64,000 bases of DNA from Skeletonema tropicum. Its lineage: Eukaryota > Bacillariophyta > Thalassiosirophyceae > Thalassiosirales > Thalassiosiraceae. The notes beneath the pieces are model-generated. The model worked only from the letters and a program-made list of their open reading frames with translations. It had not been told where the DNA came from and made no database searches. Positions 20,301-31,200 of this stretch are shown here, piece after piece; position 1 is the stretch's first letter, and every line of letters begins with the position of its first letter. The stretch covers positions 2,046,001 to 2,110,000 of the forward strand of contig CM074136.1 in the NCBI GenBank assembly GCA_037178625.1, written 5' to 3'. Both the position numbers and the translations under genes were made by a program.

Positions 20301-23300
20301 TTGTCGCGCAGTGAAGTTTATCTTTGGATTTGAAGGCCCAAACCCAGTGCTTCAACGTCTCAAGTTCTTCCTCAGCCTTTGGAATATGACCATCGTCCAC
20401 CGCAACAATAAATGGCTCGTTGACGCAGACTACTTCTCACGCTGTGGCAGTGAATTAGCTTACGACCCGCTGTGGCTTCAGTATAATGAGTTGAACAGCG
20501 CCCTCCGCCGTCAACACGTGTCACCTCAAGGCCCTATGCTACCAGAAAATATGCCTGGGTATCGTCGGCCCCGTGCGTCAAACCTGATGTTCGATGCAGA
20601 TTTGTTTCCAGTCGATTTTGAGATCGATTTGAATGATCCAGACCTTCCTGTGGATGTCGATCCTCCTGTGCCTGACATCGATCATTCAACCTTGGCTCAT
20701 CCTGTCCTTCTGGGTGAAACATTTCCTCCAGCCTTCAGCCGGTTTGACTTCGCTACAAGCATGGCTGGCACACCTGAACTTCTCCAAGCTGTCAACAATA
20801 GTGCCCAAGTTAGCTCCAGCATTCATAGTTGCGCTGTATCCTTCGGTTTTGTTGACGCATCAGCGGCAGCTTCGCCTTTTCAGCCCTTCCACAATCGCCA
20901 TCTTCCTGCCCTTGCTTATTCAGTTGCATCATTTCGGTGGATAATCTACGGCTTTAACAGTGGTCACTTCTTCCACACAGTCTCTTCCAATGGCCTCCCT
21001 TTTGAAGTCTATCTTGCTGCTGACCCACTCGCTACCGGTCGTGCACTTTTCAAGACAATTGGTAAATGTTCTTCAGTCTTTGGCGGCGCCTCCAAACTTC
21101 ATGCTCACTTGGCATCCTCCTCTGCCACTTCGACAGTTCATGGCTACCTTATCCACACCCGCCCTTTCAAGACTACCGCAGCTAATAAGACGTTTTGGTC
21201 CACCCAGTTGAGTATTATCGAGTGCCTCACCCTTAAGCGTGGTCTCAGCCATGTGGTTATTCAAGTCGACCCTCTTCTTGATTCGACAACCATCAAATCC
21301 TTTACGCGAAGGCTTGAGTCAATTGGCCCCGGATGGATTCTTTCTCAGAAGCATGTCTATTGCCCTGATCTCGGCGACTCAGTTGCATCTTCTCAAACAT
21401 TCATCATCTGCGTCTGCAAATCAGCTTCAAGCTCAGTCAAAGCGCATCTCTTCGCTGCTCCTCCTCGCATACGTCCAAAGCCACTCAGTGCCTATCTCCA
21501 CAGCGACTACGATGACCTCAACTACTGTGTGTCTGTTGCGCCGTCCCATCCAACTTTTTCGCGCTTCCCCATCAAGTCATCGGTGCCTAAACCTGCTGAG
21601 ACTCGAGTTCACGCTCACTTCTCTAAGCGTCTGTACAACCTCCATCGCCCAGAGGACTCCGCTCACATTACTGCCGGTGCAGGTGTCTTCTCTACTGATA
21701 ATTTGTGCCCTCCCTTCGAGTGCCGCAACACCAATCTTTTCGGCTCTACTTTTGGCATAGAAACTACCGTTCAGGATCAAACTATGGTTCGGCCTATATC
21801 TCCCTTCGAAGTTGCTGCTTGTTACAGCATTCCAAAAGGTCCATGCCTCGAAGCCCTTTCACATCATGACAACTTCGAACATCTTCGCTCCGGAGTCCCC
21901 TACCATACATCCAAATGGTTGCTTTTGCCCATCTACCGTCAGCTGCACGATATTCAAACTGAGAACGCCGAAGTAATTGACCCATCTACACACGCCGCTC
22001 CTGCTGCTGTTTCTATCGTCCCTTCCTTGCTAGATGGTGTTGTCAGCCGTCCCATGCCATCAGACACTGATTGGACAGCCGCCTATGAATCTGATGACGA
22101 CTGCAAACGTATCCTCGCAATGTTGAAGGATCCTTCACTCATCATCAAAGTCAATTTGGAACAAGTTCACTACATATTCCGTCAACCTTTACGGTCATCC
22201 CTTATCAAGTTGGAAAACGGTATTCTTTATCTCTACGAACGTATCACCGCTGACGAGCCTCAAGCTGTCAAACTCCGTATAGTGCCTCGCAAATTTCGGA
22301 ATCTTCTCTTCACTGCCTTCCACGCCAACCCTATTGGAGGGCATCTCAACGCCTATCGGACATTCGCTCGTCTCCGCATCCGCTACTTCTGGCCAGGCAT
22401 GTTTGCCTACTGCAAGAAAATGTGCCGTGCTTGCCCCGGCTGCCATCTTGGCAACCTCACCCGCAATTCATCACGTGAGCTCATTTACAGCTTCCCTATC
22501 GATGCCCCAATGTTGGTCCTCCATCTGGACGTCTACCATGCTGGTGCCCATTCTGGCTTCTCCGGCGCCAAGTACTATCTTATTGCTACCTGTGGTATGA
22601 CGGCCTTCTCCATCTGTGAGGCTCTCGCCGACGCAAATGCCAAACTCTTCGCTCAAGCTCTCATGAAAATGCTATGTCAAAATGGCTTCTGCCATACCAT
22701 CGTTGTTGACAAAGACAGCAAGTTCCGCGCCGAATTCAGTGATATGTGTACTTTATTGCGACTACATCTTCATGTCGCCTCTGGAGACAATCATAACGGT
22801 GTTCTTACTGAACGCGTCAATCGCTATCTCAACAAAGCCCTCTCCATCATGTGCAACGAGCGCTCCACAGTCCGCATTGCAGAGGAATCCATTCTCCTTG
22901 CCCTTTACGCTTGGAACTCTGCGCCAGTCGACGGTACTGATATCTCACGAAGTTTGATTGTTAAAGGCCGTGAATTCCGCTTCCCCATCGATTTTATGGA
23001 GAACGAGCATTACGAATTGATATCACAGCCATCCTCCGTCTCATCTTATGCGCAGAATCAACGTATGCTCCTTGAAGCAAGTCGCCGCGTAGCAAAAGTA
23101 GTTATAGATGAACGACGTGCATACCATCGTGAGCTAGTGAACTCCCTCCGCCCCGATCCACGTACCTACAATGTTGGTGATAGAGTTTTTGCCCGTCGCG
23201 CTGTTAGATCTGATAAGAAGCGTGGCCGTGTCGATAAGTTGACCCATCCTTATACTGGTCCGTGGGAGATTGTGTCTAGGCTTGAGGGTGCATCATATGA

Positions 23301-24345
23301 AATACGCCATATCCCTACCGGCCGTCTTGACAAGAAACACGCAAGTGCTCTCTCACCCTTCCCTCCCTCTCTCATTCCTTTGACACCCATTGAGGGACCT
23401 GATACATCCTACGGTCAGCTCCATAAACCCATCGACGAGCACCCTTACAAAGAAGCCGGCATTACTGGATTCCATCGCTCTCCAAACCCTTTTAGCATCC
23501 TACTTGGTGATGTTATCGAAGATGACGACCTTCATATGCCTTCCATCGCGGAGATGAACGCAGAACTTTTCCCTTGGGATGATGCTGACGAGGAATCTCG
23601 TGTTGATACTCTACAGGACCGCCATTGTCATGCAGATAACTTCCTCTCACCTCCCGCTCAGCATCCTGCTCCATCCCCTCGCAAGCTCACTGACCCGTCT
23701 ACTCTCAGTGTCGACATCATCCGCAGCCAAGACAAGCTTTTCTTCATCGCATGTCCAGTCATCGGCAACCCTTCCGTCTTCGAATGGTCTCTCGTCCGTG
23801 TCAACTTAAAAGCCACTCACTTCCACAACCCACAGTGCGCCAGTAATGGCAAGTACCTCGTCGATTTCTACGTTGCTCACCCCAGCGACAGCTACTATAA
23901 TGCTTGCAATATTCGGTTCTGGCTTGAATATCACCCAATCTCCACCTATGTTACTACCGACATCCGCCGGCAATGCCACCTTATCCGGCCAGATGCTCAC
24001 TCAGAGACTTACGCCTCCCAGCATGGCCTCACCCCTTTTCGTCAATGGGTTGTTCTTACTAATCACTCTACATTCATCCACGGCCCCTTCGACTTTGCCG
24101 CTATTAATGGACGTAAATCACGTGACCGCATCTCTGAATCAGATTGGACCGAACTCCTTCGGTATCAGACTCATTTCTCCAATCAAGTCCCATCATTCAG
24201 CCTACCAAATTATTCGGTTCACGTCGATCCATTTCACACAACCTACACATCTGACGCAATCTCGAGACGCTACGGTACCTTCGTTCAAGTCTCTTCGGCG
24301 GAGAATATCTACTTCTCTTCAGCCACCCCCAGCCCATCCGGCTAA
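17163..24345 (+). CDS. Gypsy protease-RT-RNase H-MTase-like-integrase polyprotein
   Basis: Part 1 (17163-18418) carries the aspartic protease signature VTVDSGAG near 17605-17628. A GTGAGT donor at 18419 and TTCCACAG ending at 18563 remove a 145-bp intron and join it in phase to part 2 (18564-24345). In the 1,924-residue part: RT at about 200-385 (WRFCVSYVALN, FFWLMDAPSGFHQLEV, IIVDDI in place of YVDD); RNase H at 478-625 (STDFSA, GELLAG, TDCRA, DADYFSR); a spacer at about 720-1125 resembling a degenerate cytosine-5 methyltransferase; an integrase HHCC-like finger at 1250-1291; an integrase core with D1320, D1380 and E1414; GPWEI at 1563 (GPY/F type); and an unassigned C-terminal extension to 1924. 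No stop or frameshift is present in the large frame, so the copy looks recently active. Confidence 0.9.
18419..18563 (+). other. 145-bp intron inside Gypsy pol, copy 1
   Basis: GTGAGT at the 5' end, a TTATTCCACAG acceptor, stop codons in the retained reading, and exact phase-2 frame preservation when removed. The splice falls between protease and RT and could set the Gag-PR to Gag-Pol ratio. Confidence 0.7.
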
Positions 24346-24545
24346 GGACTTCGTCCTCTTTCATCAATGGCTTCTGCCATACCCCGATTTTTTTTCTTTT
24401 TTTTTTAAAGCGAAATCATCGCGGAGACCTATCGTATGCCAAAAGGGCATACGGTTGGTGCACAAAAGGTGCCTGGTTCTTTGACTTCCATCTCTGTCTT
24501 CCATCCTTTTCATTTGACTCTCTCGAGTCATCTTTTCTTGGGTGG

Positions 24546-24873
24546 CATAAGGACTCTCCACTGGTATTCTCACATACCAGTACATCATCCTTATCTGAGT
24601 CTCCGGATTCCAGACAGTGTCTCACTTTCTGGCTAGATTAGCCAGATCACTTCTAGATCAGCCGATCTGTCTCGGGATCAGCTTAGTCGTTTGCCGACCC
24701 GTAGATCATTCCCTGATCCGTCTCTAGAGATCAGCCAGTAGTCATCTTAGTCTGACTTCGTCAGCCAGAAGTCGACCACACGACTGATCTTTGACTTCTT
24801 TCACTCGATAGACATCTCATAAAATAAGTCTTCCAGCTCTGCATCAATCTCTTGCTTGCATCCATTCCTTTTG
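24546..24873 (+). repeat. 3' LTR of Gypsy copy 1
   Basis: By eye the same as the 5' LTR. The element interior ends in an A/T-rich tract (24380-24410) before it. Confidence 0.9.
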
Positions 24874-24877
24874 CCTG

Positions 24878-25284
24878 GCCCTTGGCCGTGCTAAGGAGAT
24901 AATTTTTAGAAGAGTCAAGTTATAGATTATTTCCAAAAAAGTGAATAAAGCGAATTTGAGGAATTAATAGGTCAAACCGATGTGGTGTATGTTCAGAAGG
25001 TGATTACAAAAAGCAGATTGTAAGATGAAGATGGTGTAGAGGCCGTACTTTAAAATTTCTGTTACATATGGTAGCCTCTAGCCTCCACACCCTTTCTATC
25101 TATCCTTAGACTCTATCGAAGTGATTTTCTGTAGCAAAACAAACTTATGGTCACGAGTCATGAGACACCGCCTGCTCCCGCAGCATCAGTTGCCAGATGC
25201 ACATCATATTTCTGTCTGCTCCAGCCCCACCAGAAATTGCCATAGACACCAACACTCTCCTCTACCAAGCCTACTTACCAAGCC
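24878..25284. other. gene-free stretch between Gypsy copy 1 and sulfotransferase-like gene
   Basis: No gene recognised. It would contain the 3' end of the minus-strand sulfotransferase-like gene and possible downstream introns (a GTAAGT donor lies 10 bases beyond the stop). Confidence 0.4.
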
Positions 25285-26023
25285 CTAACTCTCAAAGATT
25301 TCGTTCTCGCTTCCCATGCATTTGTCACAGAATTGATAATATGGGACAGTTTCCAACAGATATTTCTCAACCTTTTCCGAAACAGTTGCATTCCCCCAAA
25401 TACATTCATTTGTTTGATTGCGAGGTTTATTTGTCACTCTCTGCACATGAGGTGTTGACTGAAACCTACGTTTTTGAAGAATGTCTGACATATATTCTGG
25501 GTAGTCAGTGAACTGCGTCTTGAAGTCAAAGCACCTCACATCAAAGTGCTCCTTTAGTTGATGAGCATATCGAGTTAAATAAACATAGCACTCTTTCACA
25601 GACTTGAACAGTTCTTCATCTGTCTTGGCGTAACATGCAAGTATCCTATGCTTAAAATTACACTGCGACATGAGGTGATCGAGCCTGTCTCGACAAGGAA
25701 CATGCAACTCCATCTTTAATCCGTGAAATTTACCACCCCAAAAGTATCCCTCCAGAATGTCCAATCGCTTTCTTGACTAATGTAATCACACTCTTCAAAC
25801 CCTATTTCCTTCATGAGCTTTGGCATAACTCTGCTTCTTCCTGCAGGATGAATTGATTCTCCTTTCTCCGACTTCATTTTGGCTTGTTCGTTGCCTTGGA
25901 ATGCATCATAACTGTACCCCTTGTGTCCACAAACGCGCTCGAACGTATTAGCCAAGACGCCGTTCAGTGATGTTCCACCTGTCCATGTCCATATAGAATA
26001 GGTGGATGGGAGGTTGTCACATT
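25285..26023 (-). CDS. sulfotransferase-like domain (one frame break)
   Basis: Two overlapping minus-strand frames, 25716-26023 and 25285-25764, make one domain if a single-base step near 25735-25760 is allowed. The first contains TGGTSLNGVL, which resembles the 5'-phosphosulfate loop (P-loop-like) of sulfotransferases. The second contains CRDRLDHLMSQC, resembling the 3'-phosphate motif (R..R..S). Both point to PAPS-dependent sulfation in the Golgi lumen. It lies 100 bp downstream of the glycosyltransferase gene at 26123-27553 on the same strand. That gene ends in a Cys-rich module immediately before a possible GTAAGG donor, so the two may be one gene. I could not find a splice that keeps frame, so the join is unproven. 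Confidence 0.5.
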
Positions 26024-26122
26024 CTCATTGCCGTCACTTTCCCCCTGAACTGTAACTTGATGTTTGGCCGCAACTCGATCATATGATGGATCCGACGGCG
26101 GCTCAATGTCATACGACAAACC

Positions 26123-27553
26123 TTACTCATACACCTCCGGGCAACAGATTTTCTCCTCCTTCTGAAGAGTCGCACAAATGGCACTTCCTTTCATTTCTCC
26201 ATCTGCCATCTTCTTGATCGAGCGACAAGAATGTCCACCAGTTTTAGGAACCACCAAATCTAGATTTGGAATGACTTTCTCGCCCTCGCAAAATATGCAT
26301 CGAGTCACAGCTCCTCCCGAGACTGATGATGATGGCAGCGGAAGACGCTTTGAATGTATGTTCTCAACAGCTCTTTGATGGCCTGTATCAACTGATTTTC
26401 TTTTCTCCTTTCTCATTCTCGCAGCATAAAAGGGGAAGGAAGGGTTGAAAGGGTAGCTTTCATCTGTGAGCATTTCACAGCCATGAATCTTCCTTGACAC
26501 ACTAAATACACTCTGGTCATGCCTGTTATCAATGAACGCGCCATCAAATGCTTTTGCCTCATTGTTATATTTGTCAGTGACAATCCAAGGATCTGACAAG
26601 AGCGCATCCCTGACCATTGTCAACCAACTTCGAAGGTGAGGCCCCTTTTGCATTACTAGAAAGCCACCTACATACTGACCTGATCGCCTTATGGGATCCT
26701 CCATGGAAACATTGAACACCTGAAATATCCTTTCAGTCGTATATTTGTGTTCGGGAATTTTCATTTGAAGGCACAACATATCATATTGAGATTCGTTCAC
26801 AATCTTCAGATATTCCTTGAATCGTTCCTCGCCATCCTTGTTAATCTTAAATCCAGCGTCCAAGTAAACAAGAAAGTCTCCCTCGTTCATTGTTCCCATT
26901 GCTTGCTCAATGACATCGTACTTCCATATCCAATAGCCACCCCCACGAGATTGTTTCAATATATCCTTAAATGCTTCCCTGAATCCAACCGTAAGATCCT
27001 CAGGGCCCATTGACTTCACCGACGTAAACCATCTCGTGTCTAGCGCTTCCTGGACGATGCGCGCTTTGGTCCAGTTATAATCGTCTGTTCCATAAGTGCG
27101 GAAAAGTACGTTTGGTTCAGCTCTCTCATACACCACCGGGCAACACACTCTCTCCTCCTTCTGAAGAGTCGCACAAATGTCACTTCCATTTATTTCACTA
27201 GCAGCCATCAGTTGTATTGAGCGGCAGGTGCTCTTCCCCCCAGCTTGAGGAACCACCAATTCTGGCTCATTCAGAATTTCGCAAAACGTACATGAAGATG
27301 ATGCAGTCTCCCCGCCCCCCGTCTCATTCGATGCAAATCCATGGGTACCTCCCTCTACCGAGTCATTTTTCTGCGGCAAAATAAATTTGCTGTCATGATT
27401 TTGCACTGAACTACGGGAAAGGGGTTCCAATATACTCAGCGATAGAATAACAAAGCCGATTGAGATGATGAGGGTCCACTCCGCCAAGCGGCTGCCCCTC
27501 CTCTGTCTCTGGCTCGGCTGTGCAGCGATTTCTACTTCTTGATGGCGATGCAT
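26123..27553 (-). CDS. type II membrane glycosyltransferase-like protein with two Cys-rich modules
   Basis: 476 residues. Residues 1-25 are polar and basic, and about 26-46 form a single membrane anchor (LIISIGFVILSLSIL), as in Golgi type II enzymes. Cys-rich module 1 covers about 87-139 (CTFC ... GG..TC ... C ... VCCP). Residues 145-395 look like a GT-A nucleotide-sugar transferase: GGGYWIWKYDVI followed by GDFLVYLDAG, a pattern I know from hypothetical glycosyltransferases of bacteria and large viruses. A charged linker (RKSVDTGHQRAVENI) and Cys-rich module 2 (about 422-475, ending CCPEVYE) follow. The stop overlaps GAGTAAGG, a possible splice donor, so more modules may follow. The start lies about 160 bp from the LTR of Gypsy copy 2, which sits in the likely promoter. 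Confidence 0.7.
   Translation of the reverse strand: MHRHQEVEIAAQPSQRQRRGSRLAEWTLIISIGFVILSLSILEPLSRSSVQNHDSKFILPQKNDSVEGGTHGFASNETGGGETASSSCTFCEILNEPELVVPQAGGKSTCRSIQLMAASEINGSDICATLQKEERVCCPVVYERAEPNVLFRTYGTDDYNWTKARIVQEALDTRWFTSVKSMGPEDLTVGFREAFKDILKQSRGGGYWIWKYDVIEQAMGTMNEGDFLVYLDAGFKINKDGEERFKEYLKIVNESQYDMLCLQMKIPEHKYTTERIFQVFNVSMEDPIRRSGQYVGGFLVMQKGPHLRSWLTMVRDALLSDPWIVTDKYNNEAKAFDGAFIDNRHDQSVFSVSRKIHGCEMLTDESYPFNPSFPFYAARMRKEKRKSVDTGHQRAVENIHSKRLPLPSSSVSGGAVTRCIFCEGEKVIPNLDLVVPKTGGHSCRSIKKMADGEMKGSAICATLQKEEKICCPEVYE
26137..26301 (-). repeat. Cys-rich module, copy 2 of the glycosyltransferase gene
   Basis: The pattern is C-x2-C-E-x13-VVPKTGG-x-C ... C-x-L-QKEE-x-CCP. The DNA is very close to the modules at 27137-27296, 50026-50189 and 51097-51260, sharing CTCCTCCTTCTGAAGAGTCG on the plus strand. 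Confidence 0.75.
27137..27296 (-). repeat. Cys-rich module, copy 1 of the glycosyltransferase gene
   Basis: CTFCEILNEPELVVPQAGG, then TC, a conserved MAASEINGSDICATLQKEE stretch and CCP. Six conserved cysteines suggest a disulfide-bonded lumenal module. Confidence 0.75.
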
Positions 27554-27715
27554 GTTTATTGTTTATTCACCTCACTACTTACTTATCTACACTATAGAGA
27601 GTAGAGAGCGAAGAAGAACGAAGAAGATGAAAAAACTTTTATGTAGATGTATTAAATCGTTTTTTTTGTAAGAATCGGGCAAAAATCGCAGTTTTTGGAA
27701 CCAACGCATGGGTTC

Positions 27716-28043
27716 CAAAAGGAATGGATGCAAGCAAGAGATTGATGCAGAGCTGGAAGACTTATTTTATGAGATGTCTATCGAGTGAAAGAAGTCAAAG
27801 ATCAGTCGTGTGGTCGACTTCTGGCTGACGAAGTCAGACTAAGATGACTACTGGCTGATCTCTAGAGACGGATCAGGGAATGATCTACGGGTCGGCAAAC
27901 GACTAAGCTGATCCCGAGACAGATCGGCTGATCTAGAAGTGATCTGGCTAATCTAGCCAGAAAGTGAGACACTGTCTGGAATCCGGAGACTCAGATAAGG
28001 ATGATGTACTGGTATGTGAGAATACCAGTGGAGAGTCCTTATG
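27716..28043 (-). repeat. 3' LTR of Gypsy copy 2
   Basis: 328 bp, matching the LTRs of copy 1 by eye. It reads CATAAGG to CCTTTTG on the minus strand. Confidence 0.9.
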
Positions 28044-28243
28044 CCACCCAAGAAAAGATGACTCGAGAGAGTCAAATGAAAAGGATGGAAGACAGAGATG
28101 GAAGTCAAAGAACCAGGCACCTTTTGTGCACCAACCGTATGCCCTTTTGGCATACGATAGGTCTCCGCGATGATTTCGCTTTAAAAAAAAAAGAAAAAAA
28201 ATCGGGGTATGGCAGAAGCCATTGATGAAAGAGGACGAAGTCC

Positions 28244-31200
28244 TTAGCCGGATGGGCTGGGGGTGGCTGAAGAGAAGTAGATATTCTCCGCCGAAGAGAC
28301 TTGAACGAAGGTACCGTAGCGTCTCGAGATTGCGTCAGATGTGTAGGTTGTGTGAAATGGATCGACGTGAACCGAATAATTTGGTAGGCTGAATGATGGG
28401 ACTTGATTGGAGAAATGAGTCTGATACCGAAGGAGTTCGGTCCAATCTGATTCAGAGATGCGGTCACGTGATTTACGTCCATTAATAGCGGCAAAGTCGA
28501 AGGGGCCGTGGATGAATGTAGAGTGATTAGTAAGAACAACCCATTGACGAAAAGGGGTGAGGCCATGCTGGGAGGCGTAAGTCTCTGAGTGAGCATCTGG
28601 CCGGATAAGGTGGCATTGCCGGCGGATGTCGGTAGTAACATAGGTGGAGATTGGGTGATATTCAAGCCAGAACCGAATATTGCAAGCATTATAGTAGCTG
28701 TCGCTGGGGTGAGCAACGTAGAAATCGACGAGGTACTTGCCATTACTGGCGCACTGTGGGTTGTGGAAGTGAGTGGCTTTTAAGTTGACACGGACGAGAG
28801 ACCATTCGAAGACGGAAGGGTTGCCGATGACTGGACATGCGATGAAGAAAAGCTTGTCTTGGCTGCGGATGATGTCGACACTGAGAGTAGACGGGTCAGT
28901 GAGCTTGCGAGGGGATGGAGCAGGATGCTGAGCGGGAGGTGAGAGGAAGTTATCTGCATGACAATGGCGGTCCTGTAGAGTATCAACACGAGATTCCTCG
29001 TCAGCATCATCCCAAGGGAAAAGTTCTGCGTTCATCTCCGCGATGGAAGGCATATGAAGGTCGTCATCTTCGATAACATCACCAAGTAGGATGCTAAAAG
29101 GGTTTGGAGAGCGATGGAATCCAGTAATGCCGGCTTCTTTGTAAGGGTGCTCGTCGATGGGTTTATGGAGCTGACCGTAGGATGTATCAGGTCCCTCAAT
29201 GGGTGTCAAAGGAATGAGAGAGGGAGGGAAGGGTGAGAGAGCACTTGCGTGTTTCTTGTCAAGACGGCCGGTAGGGATATGGCGTATTTCATATGATGCA
29301 CCCTCAAGCCTAGACACAATCTCCCACGGACCAGTATAAGGATGGGTCAACTTATCGACACGGCCACGCTTCTTATCAGATCTAACAGCGCGACGGGCAA
29401 AAACTCTATCACCAACATTGTAGGTACGTGGATCGGGGCGGAGGGAGTTCACTAGCTCACGATGGTATGCACGTCGTTCATCTATAACTACTTTTGCTAC
29501 GCGGCGACTTGCTTCAAGGAGCATACGTTGATTCTGCGCATAAGATGAGACGGAGGATGGCTGTGATATCAATTCGTAATGCTCGTTCTCCATAAAATCG
29601 ATGGGGAAGCGGAATTCACGGCCTTTAACAATCAAACTTCGTGAGATATCAGTACCGTCGACTGGCGCAGAGTTCCAAGCGTAAAGGGCAAGGAGAATGG
29701 ATTCCTCTGCAATGCGGACTGTGGAGCGCTCGTTGCACATGATGGAGAGGGCTTTGTTGAGATAGCGATTGACGCGTTCAGTAAGAACACCGTTATGATT
29801 GTCTCCAGAGGCGACATGAAGATGTAGTCGCAATAAAGTACACATATCACTGAATTCGGCGCGGAACTTGCTGTCTTTGTCAACAACGATGGTATGGCAG
29901 AAGCCATTTTGACATAGCATTTTCATGAGAGCTTGAGCGAAGAGTTTGGCATTTGCGTCGGCGAGAGCCTCACAGATGGAGAAGGCCGTCATACCACAGG
30001 TAGCAATAAGATAGTACTTGGCGCCGGAGAAGCCAGAATGGGCACCAGCATGGTAGACGTCCAGATGGAGGACCAACATTGGGGCATCGATAGGGAAGCT
30101 GTAAATGAGCTCACGTGATGAATTGCGGGTGAGGTTGCCAAGATGGCAGCCGGGGCAAGCACGGCACATTTTCTTGCAGTAGGCAAACATGCCTGGCCAG
30201 AAGTAGCGGATGCGGAGACGAGCGAATGTCCGATAGGCGTTGAGATGCCCTCCAATAGGGTTGGCGTGGAAGGCAGTGAAGAGAAGATTCCGAAATTTGC
30301 GAGGCACTATACGGAGTTTGACAGCTTGAGGCTCGTCAGCGGTGATACGTTCGTAGAGATAAAGAATACCGTTTTCCAACTTGATAAGGGATGACCGTAA
30401 AGGTTGACGGAATATGTAGTGAACTTGTTCCAAATTGACTTTGATGATGAGTGAAGGATCCTTCAACATTGCGAGGATACGTTTGCAGTCGTCATCAGAT
30501 TCATAGGCGGCTGTCCAATCAGTGTCTGATGGCATGGGACGGCTGACAACACCATCTAGCAAGGAAGGGACGATAGAAACAGCAGCAGGAGCGGCGTGTG
30601 TAGATGGGTCAATTACTTCGGCGTTCTCAGTTTGAATATCGTGCAGCTGACGGTAGATGGGCAAAAGCAACCATTTGGATGTATGGTAGGGGACTCCGGA
30701 GCGAAGATGTTCGAAGTTGTCATGATGTGAAAGGGCTTCGAGGCATGGACCTTTTGGAATGCTGTAACAAGCAGCAACTTCGAAGGGAGATATAGGCCGA
30801 ACCATAGTTTGATCCTGAACGGTAGTTTCTATGCCAAAAGTAGAGCCGAAAAGATTGGTGTTGCGGCACTCGAAGGGAGGGCACAAATTATCAGTAGAGA
30901 AGACACCTGCACCGGCAGTAATGTGAGCGGAGTCCTCTGGGCGATGGAGGTTGTACAGACGCTTAGAGAAGTGAGCGTGAACTCGAGTCTCAGCAGGTTT
31001 AGGCACCGATGACTTGATGGGGAAGCGCGAAAAAGTTGGATGGGACGGCGCAACAGACACACAGTAGTTGAGGTCATCGTAGTCGCTGTGGAGATAGGCA
31101 CTGAGTGGCTTTGGACGTATGCGAGGAGGAGCAGCGAAGAGATGCGCTTTGACTGAGCTTGAAGCTGATTTGCAGACGCAGATGATGAATGTTTGAGAAG

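Larger units (their letters stand above)
15666..24873 (+). mobile_element. Ty3/Gypsy-type LTR retrotransposon, copy 1 (9,208 bp)
   Basis: Two 328-bp LTRs that appear identical (15666-15993, 24546-24873) bound the element, with 4-bp direct repeats CCTG at 15662-15665 and 24874-24877. The primer-binding site TGGTGCTCCC directly follows the 5' LTR. Inside, gag lies in two frames, then an aspartic protease frame and a 1,924-aa frame with reverse transcriptase, RNase H, a long spacer domain and integrase, in Gypsy order. Copy 2 at 27716-36923 has the same length on the opposite strand. Confidence 0.95.

Noticed and set aside
18602..24484. Many short frames on both strands inside the Gypsy elements
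   Set aside because: Shadows of the large polyprotein; they mirror each other in copy 2 because the DNA is the same.
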